From the NCBI RefSeq assembly GCF_030450055.1, contig NZ_CP118480.1:3285501-3349500 (forward strand): a DNA stretch of 64,000 nucleotides. The letters are read 5' to 3'. The position numbers and the translations under genes are program-made. The stretch comes from Gallaecimonas kandeliae (GTDB lineage Bacteria > Pseudomonadota > Gammaproteobacteria > Enterobacterales > Gallaecimonadaceae). The notes beneath the pieces were generated by a model that was given only the letters and a program-made list of their open reading frames with translations, had not been told where the DNA came from and ran no database searches. This document shows, one piece after another, positions 16,826-24,763 of the stretch. The first letter of the stretch is position 1. Each line of letters begins with the position of its first letter.

Positions 16826-18565
16826 TTAGAAGCTGGCGCTGACCGCCTGGGTCTGGCCGCTGTTGAAGCTGTTGTTGCTGCCGCCCTGCCATTCGATGCC
16901 GGCGCTGGGGTCGCTCTCGTCCCGCTTCAGGCACTTCCACTGCACGGCCGTGTCGGCGGGCAGGCTGATGCTGCCGGTCCAGGTCGGGTAGCTGCTGGGG
17001 GAGAGCTTGACGGCCGCTGCCGGGTCCCAGGCGCCGAGGGCGGCAATGTCACCCACCACATAGACACTCTGGCCCTGGTAGGTGGTGCCGTTGTTGCAAG
17101 TGAAGTTCACCGCCACTGTGCTGCCGCTGCCGCCAGAGCCGCCGCAGTTGCTGCCGCTGCAGCTGGCCCCCAGGTAGATGGCGGCGGCGCTCATGGCCGG
17201 CACGTTGAAGCTGGCCTGGCCGGCGCTGACGGTGACGTAGTGGCTGTTGCCGCTGTCGTCCTTGCAGCCGTTCTCCGGGTCCCCATCGATGACGTTGCAG
17301 TAGCTGCCGTCGGCCATGCCGGTGCTGAAGCTCTGGTTGAGGGCGGCGGCCTCGCGGTTGATCACCACGAAGCCCTTGCCGCTGCGGCCGAAGGCTACCT
17401 GGTTGTTGCCGTTGTCCCACCAGTTGCTCATGGGGCTGCCGTCGGTGGCGTTGCGGAAGGCCACCATGTTGGCGATGGGCCGCCAGCGGTGTTCACAGGC
17501 GAAGGTGCTGTAGCAGCCGCTCGGCGAACCGTTGTTCCAGACGGTGGCGCCGTTGGGGCCGGCGTCGGTGTCGGTGAAGTAGAAGCTGGACATCACCTTG
17601 GGGTAGCCGTAGGGGTAGGCCAGCATGAAGACGTTGGCCAGGGTGTAGAGGTTGCCGTCCTTATAGGTGAGCACGTCGCTGCCGCCGGCGCCATGGCCGC
17701 GCTGGTTGTCGTGGTTGTCGGTGAAGACGATGGCCGACTGGTCGCCGACGAAGCCCCAGGCGCTGCCGAAGTTGTTGAGATAGCTGAGCTTCTGGTAGCG
17801 GAAGACGTTGCCGAGGTTGGCCGAGTAGCGGAACTCGGTGACCTTGCCCATGCCGGTGTAGTCGTTGGCGCTGACCGCTTCACCGCCCAGGTCTATGACC
17901 TCCTGGAAGATGAAGGGCGAGCCGTTCAAACGGCTGTAGATCCCGGCCAGGTCGGAGGGCGCCATGTGCTTGGCGGCGTCGATGCGGAAGCCCGCCACCC
18001 CCATGGCGGTAAGGCCATTGAGGTAATTGGCCAGGGTCTGCTGCACATAGCTGCTGCCGGTGTTGAGGTCCGGCAGCCCCACCAGCCGGCAGTTCTGCAC
18101 CCGCCAGGCGTCGCTGGAATAGTCGCTGCTCTGGATGTCGCAGGCGCTGTGGAAGTCGTTGGCGCTGTAGGCGGGGTAGCTCAGGTTGGTGCTGTCGTAG
18201 CTGGAGCCGGCCCAACCTGTACCACTGCCGGCGGCGGTGTGGTTGATGACGGCGTCCACGTAGACGTCGACACCGGCCGCCTTGCAGCGGCTCACCATGT
18301 CCTGGAACTCGGCGGCGGTACCGCCGCGGCTCTCAAGCTGGTAGGACACCGGCTGGTAGCGGGTCCACCACTGGCTGCCCTGGATGTGTTCGTTGGGGGG
18401 TGACACCTGGACGGCGCTGTAGCCCTTGGGCCCCAGGAACTGTTCGCATTCCTGGGCCACGTCCGTCCATTTCCACTCGAAGAGGTGGACGAAAACGCCG
18501 GCCTGGGCCTGCACCGAAGCCAGCCCCAGCCAGGTGGCCAGGATCATTGATGCTTTGATTCTCAC
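16826..18565 (-). CDS. secreted chloride-dependent-type alpha-amylase with C-terminal CBM20
   Basis: A 579-residue extracellular alpha-amylase of the animal/Pseudoalteromonas haloplanktis type. From a GTG start at 18565 (AGGA 7 nt upstream) there is a signal peptide, then [17 protein letters not shown]. Catalytic Asp196 is in GFRIDAAKH, Glu222 in FQEVID, Asp286 in [12 protein letters not shown]. Arg194 and Lys323 (YPKVMSS) match the chloride ligands of that group. After a Gly/Ser linker near residue 480 comes a starch-binding CBM20 ([22 protein letters not shown]...). It would feed maltodextrins to the importer locus, and a LacI-type operator-like site lies 116 bp upstream. Confidence 0.93.
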   Translation of the reverse strand: MRIKASMILATWLGLASVQAQAGVFVHLFEWKWTDVAQECEQFLGPKGYSAVQVSPPNEHIQGSQWWTRYQPVSYQLESRGGTAAEFQDMVSRCKAAGVDVYVDAVINHTAAGSGTGWAGSSYDSTNLSYPAYSANDFHSACDIQSSDYSSDAWRVQNCRLVGLPDLNTGSSYVQQTLANYLNGLTAMGVAGFRIDAAKHMAPSDLAGIYSRLNGSPFIFQEVIDLGGEAVSANDYTGMGKVTEFRYSANLGNVFRYQKLSYLNNFGSAWGFVGDQSAIVFTDNHDNQRGHGAGGSDVLTYKDGNLYTLANVFMLAYPYGYPKVMSSFYFTDTDAGPNGATVWNNGSPSGCYSTFACEHRWRPIANMVAFRNATDGSPMSNWWDNGNNQVAFGRSGKGFVVINREAAALNQSFSTGMADGSYCNVIDGDPENGCKDDSGNSHYVTVSAGQASFNVPAMSAAAIYLGASCSGSNCGGSGGSGSTVAVNFTCNNGTTYQGQSVYVVGDIAALGAWDPAAAVKLSPSSYPTWTGSISLPADTAVQWKCLKRDESDPSAGIEWQGGSNNSFNSGQTQAVSASF

Positions 18566-18680
18566 AAGGATGTCCTCTTTATCATCGTTATCTGCTGCAT
18601 CGCCGGCCAGGGGCCGACGCCTCGGGAGAGGTAACTTTGACGTTAAGGGAAAGTGAAAAAGGTGCCAGGGCAAGGCCCAT

Positions 18681-18694
18681 TGAATACGTTTTCA
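18681..18694. promoter_or_regulatory. operator-like site upstream of the secreted alpha-amylase
   Basis: TGAATACGTTTTCA: an imperfect inverted repeat sharing the central TACGT core and 11 of 14 positions with the perfect operator at 7201-7214. It lies in the 263-bp gap before the amylase start. It suggests that the same LacI-type regulator acts on this distant gene. Confidence 0.6.
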
Positions 18695-18828
18695 TAAACA
18701 CCAAGGCACCAACCCTGGCATAAAGAAGGGTTGGCCTGGCCGCAGGTGGTGGCAATCGCTTATTGGGTTTGGCCTTGCCGGCCAAAGGCCGGTAAGGTGT
18801 TCAGCCTCGCCATTGGAGTTGGCCGCTG

Positions 18829-19806
18829 ATGATCCTGGAAAGCCATTTTTCCCCTGCCCTGGGGCTGGGCAACTGCCACGCCCAGACCGTCTTCCCGACC
18901 CTGCACAGATCCAAGCCCTGGGTGGCCACCCGCAGCGAGTGGCTGGACACCCCGGACGGCGACCGCCTGGCCCTCTGTACCCCAAGGCCGCTGGCCGACG
19001 ATCCCGAACGCCCCCTGGTGCTGGTGCTGCACGGCCTGGAAGGCTCGGTTAACTCCCCTTATGTCCAGGGCTTGATGACGGCCCTGCTGGCCCGGAACTT
19101 CCAAGTGGCGGTGATGCATTTTCGCGGCTGCGGCGGCGTGCCCAACAAGCTGCCTCGGGCCTACCACAGCGGCGACAGCGCCGACCCGCGCTGGTTGGCC
19201 GCCCTGCTCAAGGCCCGCTTCCCCGCCACCAAACTGATGGCGGTGGGCTATTCCCTGGGGGGCAACGTGCTGCTGAAATGGCTGGGGGAAGACGGCGATG
19301 CCAGCCAGCTTGCCGCCGCCGTTGCGGTGTCGGCTCCCATGGATCTGGCCGCCAGCAGCAGGCGTATCCGCCAGGGCCTGTCCCGCTTCTACCAGCGCCA
19401 CCTGCTGAAGAGCCTCAGGGAAAGCCTGGAGCGCAAGACCCAGGATCCGGCCCTGGCCGGGGCCCTGCCCAACCTCCATGATCCGGCCCTATTCCGCGAC
19501 TTCCAGCATTTCGACGACGCCTTCACGGCGCCGCTGCACGGCTTTGCCGGCGTCCAGGACTACTACAGCCGGGCCTCCAGCAAACCCCTGCTGGGCGCCA
19601 TTGCCAGGCCGACATTGATCCTCCACGCCGAGGACGATCCCTTCATCTGTCCCAGCGCCATCCCCCATGAGGCCGAGTTGAGCAGCGATGTGCGCCTGGA
19701 GCTGAGCCGCCAGGGCGGCCACGTCGGCTTCGTCTCAGGCAGCCTCTGGCGGCCCCGTTACTGGCTGGAAGAACGGATCCCCGATTTCCTCGAGCAACAT
19801 CGCTGA
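18829..19806 (+). CDS. yheT: YheT-type alpha/beta hydrolase
   Basis: A 325-residue alpha/beta-hydrolase of the YheT/EMB8 family. Family marks are HAQTVFPTL near the N-terminus, the oxyanion region VLHGLEGS, the nucleophile Ser142 in GYSLGGN, DDPFICP with the acid, and the catalytic His in QGGHVGF. Physiological substrate is unknown (ester or acyl lipid hydrolysis is likely). In E. coli yheT lies directly before yheU and prkB; here three genes separate them. A degenerate copy of the gene's own 3' end follows 39 bp downstream. Confidence 0.92.
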   Translation: MILESHFSPALGLGNCHAQTVFPTLHRSKPWVATRSEWLDTPDGDRLALCTPRPLADDPERPLVLVLHGLEGSVNSPYVQGLMTALLARNFQVAVMHFRGCGGVPNKLPRAYHSGDSADPRWLAALLKARFPATKLMAVGYSLGGNVLLKWLGEDGDASQLAAAVAVSAPMDLAASSRRIRQGLSRFYQRHLLKSLRESLERKTQDPALAGALPNLHDPALFRDFQHFDDAFTAPLHGFAGVQDYYSRASSKPLLGAIARPTLILHAEDDPFICPSAIPHEAELSSDVRLELSRQGGHVGFVSGSLWRPRYWLEERIPDFLEQHR

Positions 19807-19844
19807 GCCGTCAATAAGCAGGCCGGGCGGCCCCACCATTAACG

Positions 19845-19887
19845 GGCTGGAAGAACGGATCCCTGACTTCCTCAAGCGGCATCGCTG
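19845..19887 (+). repeat. degenerate duplicate of the yheT 3' end
   Basis: This 43-bp stretch matches 19763-19805, the last codons of yheT, with 5 mismatches by eye. Translated in register it reads LEERIPDFLKRHRW against LEERIPDFLEQHR of the gene. Upstream of both copies a GGCGGCCCC block is shared, with a small indel between. It has no start of its own and is a non-coding relic of a tandem duplication or recombination. Confidence 0.85.
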
Positions 19888-19902
19888 GAAAAGCAGGCCC
19901 AG

Positions 19903-19929
19903 AAAAAAGCCCGCTTGCGCGGGCTTTTT
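19903..19929. terminator. bidirectional intrinsic terminator
   Basis: A6, stem GCCCGC/GCGGGC with a 4-nt loop, then T5. It serves yheT and the convergent secreted-protein gene. Confidence 0.92.
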
Positions 19930-19930
19930 G

Positions 19931-20992
19931 TCACTGGGTGGGGTAGATGGTCTTGGGCACCAGGTTGAGGGTGATGTTGCCGGACGCCCCCGGGTAGTTG
20001 TTGTACACCTGGTTCTGCTCCAGGGTGTAGAAGGCGTCCAGGTAGTCGTCGTCGTTGGTGAACCAGTTGGACGGCATGGCCTCGATGATCTTCTGGCCGA
20101 GGCCGGCAAACGGCAGGGCCTCTGGCACGCCACCGGCGGCCAGGGCCTGGCCCAGCACCTGCACCAGCAGGCTCGCCAGTTCCTGGTAGCTGTAGTTGGA
20201 GTCCTGCTCGAAGAAGACCACGTCGGCCGCGCCCCAGCGGTACCTGTCCCAATACACCAGCACCTGGTTGGGGTAATAGGTCTTACCGTCGTAGTCCAGA
20301 TAGGGCATGTCCACTATGTCCACCCTGGGTTTGTCGGCGAAGGGATCGATACCCGCCACCACCGCATAGACCTCGGCGGCGCCCAGCAGCCAGGGCTCCT
20401 GGTCGTCGTTGGCATGCACCGACTTGATAAGGGTGGTGGACAGGGGCGCCGTCGTCTCGCTGGTCATGGGGGTACTGAGGCCGGCGTCGACCAGGGCCTG
20501 GCGCACCAGCTTGAGGCCGGCCACCTGGGCCTTGTGGCCGTCCTGGCCGACCACGAAGACGGGGCGTTTGGGCAGCTGGTGCACGTCCAGCATGTAGCTG
20601 TTGCCCTCGGCGTCGAAGGCTTCGATGGCGCTCCACCGGGACTCGTCACCGTCAGGGACATAGGCCACCAGGGGCGTCTGGCCCTTGTCCAGGGCCGCCT
20701 TCATGGACGGGTGGGCCAGCCGCACCTGCAACAGGTTGTCCAGCTTGCCACCCAGGCCGCGCTGGGCCAAGGCGACCTGGTCCCGGTGCTTGGCTTCCAG
20801 GGACAGGCTGTCCAGGTGGCGCTTCTGCACCAGCTGCTCGAGGGGCACGGCGTAGTCGCGGCTCACCGACTTGGGCTGCCACTGGGGCAGGCTCCTGGCC
20901 AAGTCCAGGGCCAGTTGGCGGTCCGCGTCGGCGGCCAGGGCGGGGACGGCGTAGAGGCCGCCAAGTAGGGTCAAAAGTACAGTTTTCTTCAT
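19931..20992 (-). CDS. secreted protein of unknown function (possibly DUF3103)
   Basis: A 353-residue protein with a clear signal peptide (MKKTVLLTLLGGLYAVPALAA) and GGAG 7 nt before ATG 20992. I recognise no catalytic motif. The middle part (SYMLDVHQLPKRPVFVVGQ, EPWLLGAAEVYAVVAGIDP) and the repeated acidic/Tyr-rich C-terminus (NDDDYLDAFYTLEQNQVYNNYPG) recall the secreted DUF3103 family of Vibrio and relatives, but that is from memory and tentative. It sits in the block that splits yheT from yheU, with argP 101 bp upstream on the same strand. Confidence 0.75.
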   Translation of the reverse strand: MKKTVLLTLLGGLYAVPALAADADRQLALDLARSLPQWQPKSVSRDYAVPLEQLVQKRHLDSLSLEAKHRDQVALAQRGLGGKLDNLLQVRLAHPSMKAALDKGQTPLVAYVPDGDESRWSAIEAFDAEGNSYMLDVHQLPKRPVFVVGQDGHKAQVAGLKLVRQALVDAGLSTPMTSETTAPLSTTLIKSVHANDDQEPWLLGAAEVYAVVAGIDPFADKPRVDIVDMPYLDYDGKTYYPNQVLVYWDRYRWGAADVVFFEQDSNYSYQELASLLVQVLGQALAAGGVPEALPFAGLGQKIIEAMPSNWFTNDDDYLDAFYTLEQNQVYNNYPGASGNITLNLVPKTIYPTQ

Positions 20993-21093
20993 GGGATATC
21001 TCCATCGTTCCGTGATGGGAGAGGGATCCCCAGGGTGCCGGCCTGGCCCGACCAGCAACAGGGCAAGGGGCCAGGTGACAAAGTTGTTAATGC

Positions 21094-21972
21094 TTACTGG
21101 CGCAGCGGCGCCGTGGCGGCCATCACCGCCTCGGTGAGGGCCTGGAGGGGGCCGGCGTCCAGGCGGCGGTGGTGCCAGTAGAGGCGGACCTTGATGCGGT
21201 GCTTGGGGGTCAGCTCCACCACCTTGCCCGAATCCAGGGCCTCCTGGGCCTGCCACAGGGGCACCAGGGTCCAGGCCAGGCCCTTGATGGCGGCGTCCAC
21301 GAAGCTCTGGGCGGCCGGCATGGTATGCACCGGGAAGTCGCCGTCCTTCAGTTCCCAGGGGTTGAGGAACTGCAACAAGAGCCGGTCATGGTGGCCGTAG
21401 ACCATGGCCGTGGCCTGGCGGAAGGCCTCGGCGGTGGGGCCCTCGGGGAAGTACTGGGCGGCGTAGTCGGGGCTGGCGATAGCCGTGTAGGGCATGGCCC
21501 CCAGGAAGTTGGCGTTGCAGCCCTGCACCGCCTGGCCGAAGGCGGAGACGGCCGCCAGCACTTCGCCGTCCTTGAGCTTCTCGTGGGTGATGTCCTGGTC
21601 CGAGACCTGCAGGTCCACCAGCAGCTTGTCCTTGACCGGCACCACGGCGTCCAGGAACCAGGTGGCCAGGCTATCGGCGTTGAGGGCGATGCGGATCCGC
21701 GGCCGCTCTTCCTTGAGCTGGGGCAGGCGCGAGGCCAGCTCTGCCGACAACAGCTGCAGCTCCTGGTAATGGCGGTACAGCACCTGGCCCAGTTCGGTGA
21801 GGCGGATGGGCTGGCTGCGCACCACCACTGGCCCGCCGAGACGCTCTTCCAAGGCACGGATGCGCAGGGAGATGGAGCCCTGGGTCAGGTTGAGCCAGCG
21901 GGCCGCCTGTTCGAAGGAGCCCTGTTCGACGACGGCGGCCAGGGCCGCCAGGTGCTTGGGATCGAGCTGCAT
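21094..21972 (-). CDS. argP: LysR-family regulator ArgP (IciA/LysG type)
   Basis: A 292-residue LysR regulator of the ArgP/LysG branch, recognisable from MQLDPKHLAALAAVVEQGSFEQAARWLNLTQ, the invariant pairing of this clade with a LysE-type exporter, and the effector domain pattern (NADSLATWF, DQDITHEKLKDGEVLAAVS). In E. coli ArgP senses lysine and arginine and activates argO. Here it is divergent from the argO-like gene across a 93-bp AT-rich promoter region, the normal arrangement for this pair. Confidence 0.93.
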   Translation of the reverse strand: MQLDPKHLAALAAVVEQGSFEQAARWLNLTQGSISLRIRALEERLGGPVVVRSQPIRLTELGQVLYRHYQELQLLSAELASRLPQLKEERPRIRIALNADSLATWFLDAVVPVKDKLLVDLQVSDQDITHEKLKDGEVLAAVSAFGQAVQGCNANFLGAMPYTAIASPDYAAQYFPEGPTAEAFRQATAMVYGHHDRLLLQFLNPWELKDGDFPVHTMPAAQSFVDAAIKGLAWTLVPLWQAQEALDSGKVVELTPKHRIKVRLYWHHRRLDAGPLQALTEAVMAATAPLRQ

Positions 21973-22009
21973 GATTTAATTTAATGAATGTTTAGATCAC
22001 ATTGCTTTC

Positions 22010-22015
22010 TATAAT
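22010..22015 (+). promoter_or_regulatory. probable -10 element of the argO promoter
   Basis: TATAAT occurs in the AT-rich argP-argO intergenic region, 50 bp before the exporter start. No -35 hexamer is seen at 16-18 bp, which is what an activator-dependent (ArgP) promoter would look like. Confidence 0.5.
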
Positions 22016-22065
22016 AACCCAGGCCGGCTAGGCTGGCAGCCAGAATATTTTTTAGGCATATACGC

Positions 22066-22668
22066 ATGTTTATTCTTGTCTTCACCAAGGGCCTGCTGAC
22101 CGCCATGGGCCTGATCATCGCCATCGGCGCCCAGAATGCCTTCGTGCTGACCCAGGGCCTCAAGCGCCAGTACCACTGGATGGTGGCCTCGGTCTGCACC
22201 TTCTTCGACCTGCTCTTCATCCTGCTGGGGGTGCTGGGCCTGGCCACCTTCCTGCAGTCCATGCCGACCCTGGTGCGTATCCTGCAGATCGTCGGCGCCC
22301 TCTACCTTTTCTACCTCGCCTGGCAGGCGGCCAAAAGGGCCCGGGATCTGCACAGCCTCAACGCCTTGCCACAGCGGCGCCTGAGCCGCCGCCAGGCGCT
22401 GGTGACGGCCCTGGCCGTGACCCTGGCCAACCCCCAGGTGTTCCTGGAGACGGCCTTTATCATCGGCACCCTGGCCAGCGACCAGGGCCAGGCCAAATGG
22501 GCTTTCGCCTTCGGCGCCATGAGCACCTCCATCCTCTGGTTCTATGGCCTCAGCCTGCTGGCCAGCAAACTGGCGCCGCTGCTGGCCAGGCCCCGCGCCT
22601 GGCAATGCATAGACGCCTTCACCACAGTGCTGATGACGGCCCTGGGAGTCATGTTGCTGCGAAGCTGA
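22066..22668 (+). CDS. argO: LysE-family basic amino acid exporter ArgO
   Basis: A 200-residue inner-membrane exporter with six predicted helices. It has the family opening [27 protein letters not shown] and the second signature [20 protein letters not shown]. Known members export L-arginine (ArgO) or L-lysine and arginine (LysE). It is divergent from argP, so induction by excess arginine or lysine analogues is expected. Downstream, the yheU ribosome site begins 55 bp later. Confidence 0.94.
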   Translation: MFILVFTKGLLTAMGLIIAIGAQNAFVLTQGLKRQYHWMVASVCTFFDLLFILLGVLGLATFLQSMPTLVRILQIVGALYLFYLAWQAAKRARDLHSLNALPQRRLSRRQALVTALAVTLANPQVFLETAFIIGTLASDQGQAKWAFAFGAMSTSILWFYGLSLLASKLAPLLARPRAWQCIDAFTTVLMTALGVMLLRS

Positions 22669-22723
22669 TTGGCTGCAACGCCATTCTTGCTACACTGGAA
22701 GGCCCCCTTTGATGAGGCCGCTT

Positions 22724-22945
22724 ATGATAGTGCCCTGGCAGTCCCTGGCTACCGACACCCTGGACAACCTGATCGAGCATTTCGTGCTGCGCGAAGGCAC
22801 CGACTACGGCGAGGCGGAAGTGAGCCTGGCCGACAAGGTGGCGGCCGTGAAGCGCCAGTTGGAGCGGGGCGAGGCGCTGCTGCTGTGGTCCGAGCATCAC
22901 GAAACGGTCAACATCGTATCCAAGGACGAGATCCCCCATGTCTAG
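22724..22945 (+). CDS. yheU: YheU family protein
   Basis: A 73-residue protein conserved in gammaproteobacteria, function unknown. It is nearly collinear with E. coli Yhe[58 protein letters not shown] 22724 has TGAGG 7 nt upstream and gives the family's N-terminus; an in-frame ATG at 22709 would add five residues. It overlaps prkB by 8 nt, so translation is probably coupled, as in E. coli. Confidence 0.93.
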   Translation: MIVPWQSLATDTLDNLIEHFVLREGTDYGEAEVSLADKVAAVKRQLERGEALLLWSEHHETVNIVSKDEIPHV

Positions 22946-23804
22946 ACGCCACCCCGTCATTGCCGTCACCGGCTCCAGCGGCGCCGGTACCACCACCACC
23001 AGCCTGGCCTTCCAGCACATCTTCGCCGCCGAAGGGGTCAACGCCGCCTTCATCAACGGTGACGCCTTCCACCGCTACACCCGCCAGGAGATGCAGGCGG
23101 CGATCAGGCGGGCCAGGGAGGAGGGGCGCTTCGTCAGCCACTTCGGCGAGGAAGCCAACGATCTGGAGCGGCTGGAGCAGGTCTTTGCCCAGTACGGCAA
23201 GCACGGCACAGGCGAGACCCGCCAGTACCTGCACAGCTTCGACGAGGCGGTGCCCCACAACCAGCTGCCCGGCACCTTCACCCCCTGGCAGGGCCTGCCG
23301 GAGAACACCGATCTGCTCTTCTACGAAGGGCTGCACGGCGGGGTCAAGACCGACAACGTGGACGTGGCCCAGCATGTGGACCTGCTGATCGGCATGGTGC
23401 CCATCGTCAACCTGGAGTGGATCCAGAAGATCATCCGCGACACCGAGGAAAGGGGCCACAGCCGCGAGAAGGTGCGCGAGTCCATAGTCCGTTCCATGGA
23501 CGACTACTTCAATTTCATCACCCCCCAGTTCTCCCGCACCCACATCAACTTCCAGCGGGTGCCCATGGTGGACACCTCCAACCCCTTCTCCGCCAAGGCC
23601 ATACCGACGGCGGACGAGACCCTGGTGGTGGTGCGCTTTCGCAACATGCCCCAGGTGGACTTTCCTTACCTGCTGCAGATGATCCACGGCAGCTTCATCT
23701 CCCGCATGAACACCCTGGTGGTGCCGGGCGGCAAGATAGGTCTGGCCATGGAACTGATATTGCGGCCCCTGGTGCGCAAGCTGCTGGAAGAGCGTTATGG
23801 CTGA
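22938..23804 (+). CDS. prkB: phosphoribulokinase-like protein PrkB
   Basis: A 288-residue P-loop kinase of the phosphoribulokinase/uridine kinase family, orthologous to E. coli PrkB. The Walker A-like loop is [10 protein letters not shown] (residues 12-21), and FHRYTRQEM and FYEGLHGG are family motifs. No RuBisCO or other Calvin-cycle gene is near, so ribulose-5-phosphate may not be its true substrate; the biological role in heterotrophs is unsettled. It overlaps yheU by 8 nt and the Nudix gene by 8 nt, forming a tight four-gene operon with elaA. Confidence 0.93.
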   Translation: MSRRHPVIAVTGSSGAGTTTTSLAFQHIFAAEGVNAAFINGDAFHRYTRQEMQAAIRRAREEGRFVSHFGEEANDLERLEQVFAQYGKHGTGETRQYLHSFDEAVPHNQLPGTFTPWQGLPENTDLLFYEGLHGGVKTDNVDVAQHVDLLIGMVPIVNLEWIQKIIRDTEERGHSREKVRESIVRSMDDYFNFITPQFSRTHINFQRVPMVDTSNPFSAKAIPTADETLVVVRFRNMPQVDFPYLLQMIHGSFISRMNTLVVPGGKIGLAMELILRPLVRKLLEERYG

Positions 23805-24294
23805 GGAGTGGATGGTCAGGGTCGATCCATTCGACAAGCCCCTGGACAGGGTGGCGCGTAGGCTTTTTCCCTTCGGTGACCATATTCACCGCACCACCTT
23901 CATCTTCGTGCTGGACAGCCAGGACAGGCTCTGCGTCCAGACCCGCTCCCTGGAAAAGGGCTACTGCCCGGGGCTGCGGGACTTGGCCGCCGGCGGCGTG
24001 GTGGGCTGGCAGGAGAGCTATTTTGACTGCGCCCGCCGCGAGTTGGCCGAGGAGCTGGGGGTGGAGGCGCCGCTGCAACTGCTGGGCAAGTTCCTGCACC
24101 GAAGCGCCGGCAACCACAGCTTCGGCGTCGCCTACGGCTGCCGCTTCGACGGCCCCATCCGGCCCCAGGACATGGAAGTGACCGACTTCGTCTGGCTGCC
24201 CCTGGACCAGGTGCTGCAAAGCCCAGGCCCGGCCTTCACCCCGGACTCCCTGGACGCCTTCCACCGCTTCAAAGGATTCATCCCCTACCTATGA
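23797..24294 (+). CDS. yfcD: Nudix hydrolase, YfcD-like
   Basis: A 165-residue Nudix hydrolase. The Nudix box is complete: G-x5-E-x7-REL-x-EELGV (GVVGWQESYFDCARRELAEELGV region, near residues 67-90). The N-terminal part (VDPFDKPLDRVARRLFPFGDHIHR) and the phrase TRSLEKGYCPGLRDLAAGG place it with E. coli YfcD, related to isopentenyl-diphosphate isomerase-like Nudix proteins. Substrate is unknown, presumably a nucleoside or isoprenoid diphosphate. It overlaps prkB by 8 nt and elaA by 4 nt. Confidence 0.9.
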   Translation: MAEEWMVRVDPFDKPLDRVARRLFPFGDHIHRTTFIFVLDSQDRLCVQTRSLEKGYCPGLRDLAAGGVVGWQESYFDCARRELAEELGVEAPLQLLGKFLHRSAGNHSFGVAYGCRFDGPIRPQDMEVTDFVWLPLDQVLQSPGPAFTPDSLDAFHRFKGFIPYL

Positions 24295-24737
24295 ATTGGC
24301 AGCTGCTCCACCACAGCGAACTCGATGTCCCCCAGCTCTACGCCCTGCTGGCCCTGCGCACCGCCGTCTTCGTGGTGGAGCAGCACTGCCCCTACCAGGA
24401 GGTGGACGGCGAGGATCTGGTCGGTGACAGCTGGCACCTGCTGGGCTGGGAAGAAGGCGAGCTGCTGGCCTACCTGCGTATCCTGGACCCGGCCCTGCAC
24501 GGCGGCCGGGTGGTGATAGGCCGGGTGGTGACGGCGGCCCAGGCCAGGGACCGTAAGCTCGGCCACACCCTGATGACCATGGCTTTGCCCTTTATCCATG
24601 AGCGCTGGCCTGGTTTGCCGATTAAACTGGGCGCCCAGGCGCATTTGCAGGGGTTTTATGGGCGGTATGGGTTTGTTGCCGAAGGTGGGGAATATTTAGA
24701 GGATGGGATACCGCATATTGATATGGTGAAGCAATAA
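24291..24737 (+). CDS. elaA: ElaA family GNAT acetyltransferase
   Basis: A 148-residue GNAT of the ElaA family, with the typical N-terminus (LYALLALRTAVFVVEQHCPYQEVDGED), a central IGRVVTAAQARDRKLGHTLM acetyl-CoA loop and the C-terminal FYGRYGFVAEGGEYLEDGIPHI. The physiological acceptor is unknown. It is the last gene of the yheU-prkB-yfcD-elaA run (ATGA overlap with yfcD) and its stop codon lies against a strong terminator. The last 100 bp are noticeably less GC-rich than the rest of the operon. Confidence 0.93.
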   Translation: MNWQLLHHSELDVPQLYALLALRTAVFVVEQHCPYQEVDGEDLVGDSWHLLGWEEGELLAYLRILDPALHGGRVVIGRVVTAAQARDRKLGHTLMTMALPFIHERWPGLPIKLGAQAHLQGFYGRYGFVAEGGEYLEDGIPHIDMVKQ

Positions 24738-24762
24738 AAAACGCCGCTATGCGGCGTTTTTT
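24736..24762. terminator. bidirectional intrinsic terminator
   Basis: A6, stem CGCCGC/GCGGCG with loop tat, T6. It serves elaA and the convergent lipoprotein gene. Confidence 0.94.
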
Positions 24763-24763
24763 A

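Noticed and set aside
22938-23804. Calvin-cycle role for the phosphoribulokinase homolog
   Set aside because: The gene is the PrkB type always found with yheU in heterotrophic gammaproteobacteria; no RuBisCO or other cycle genes are present.
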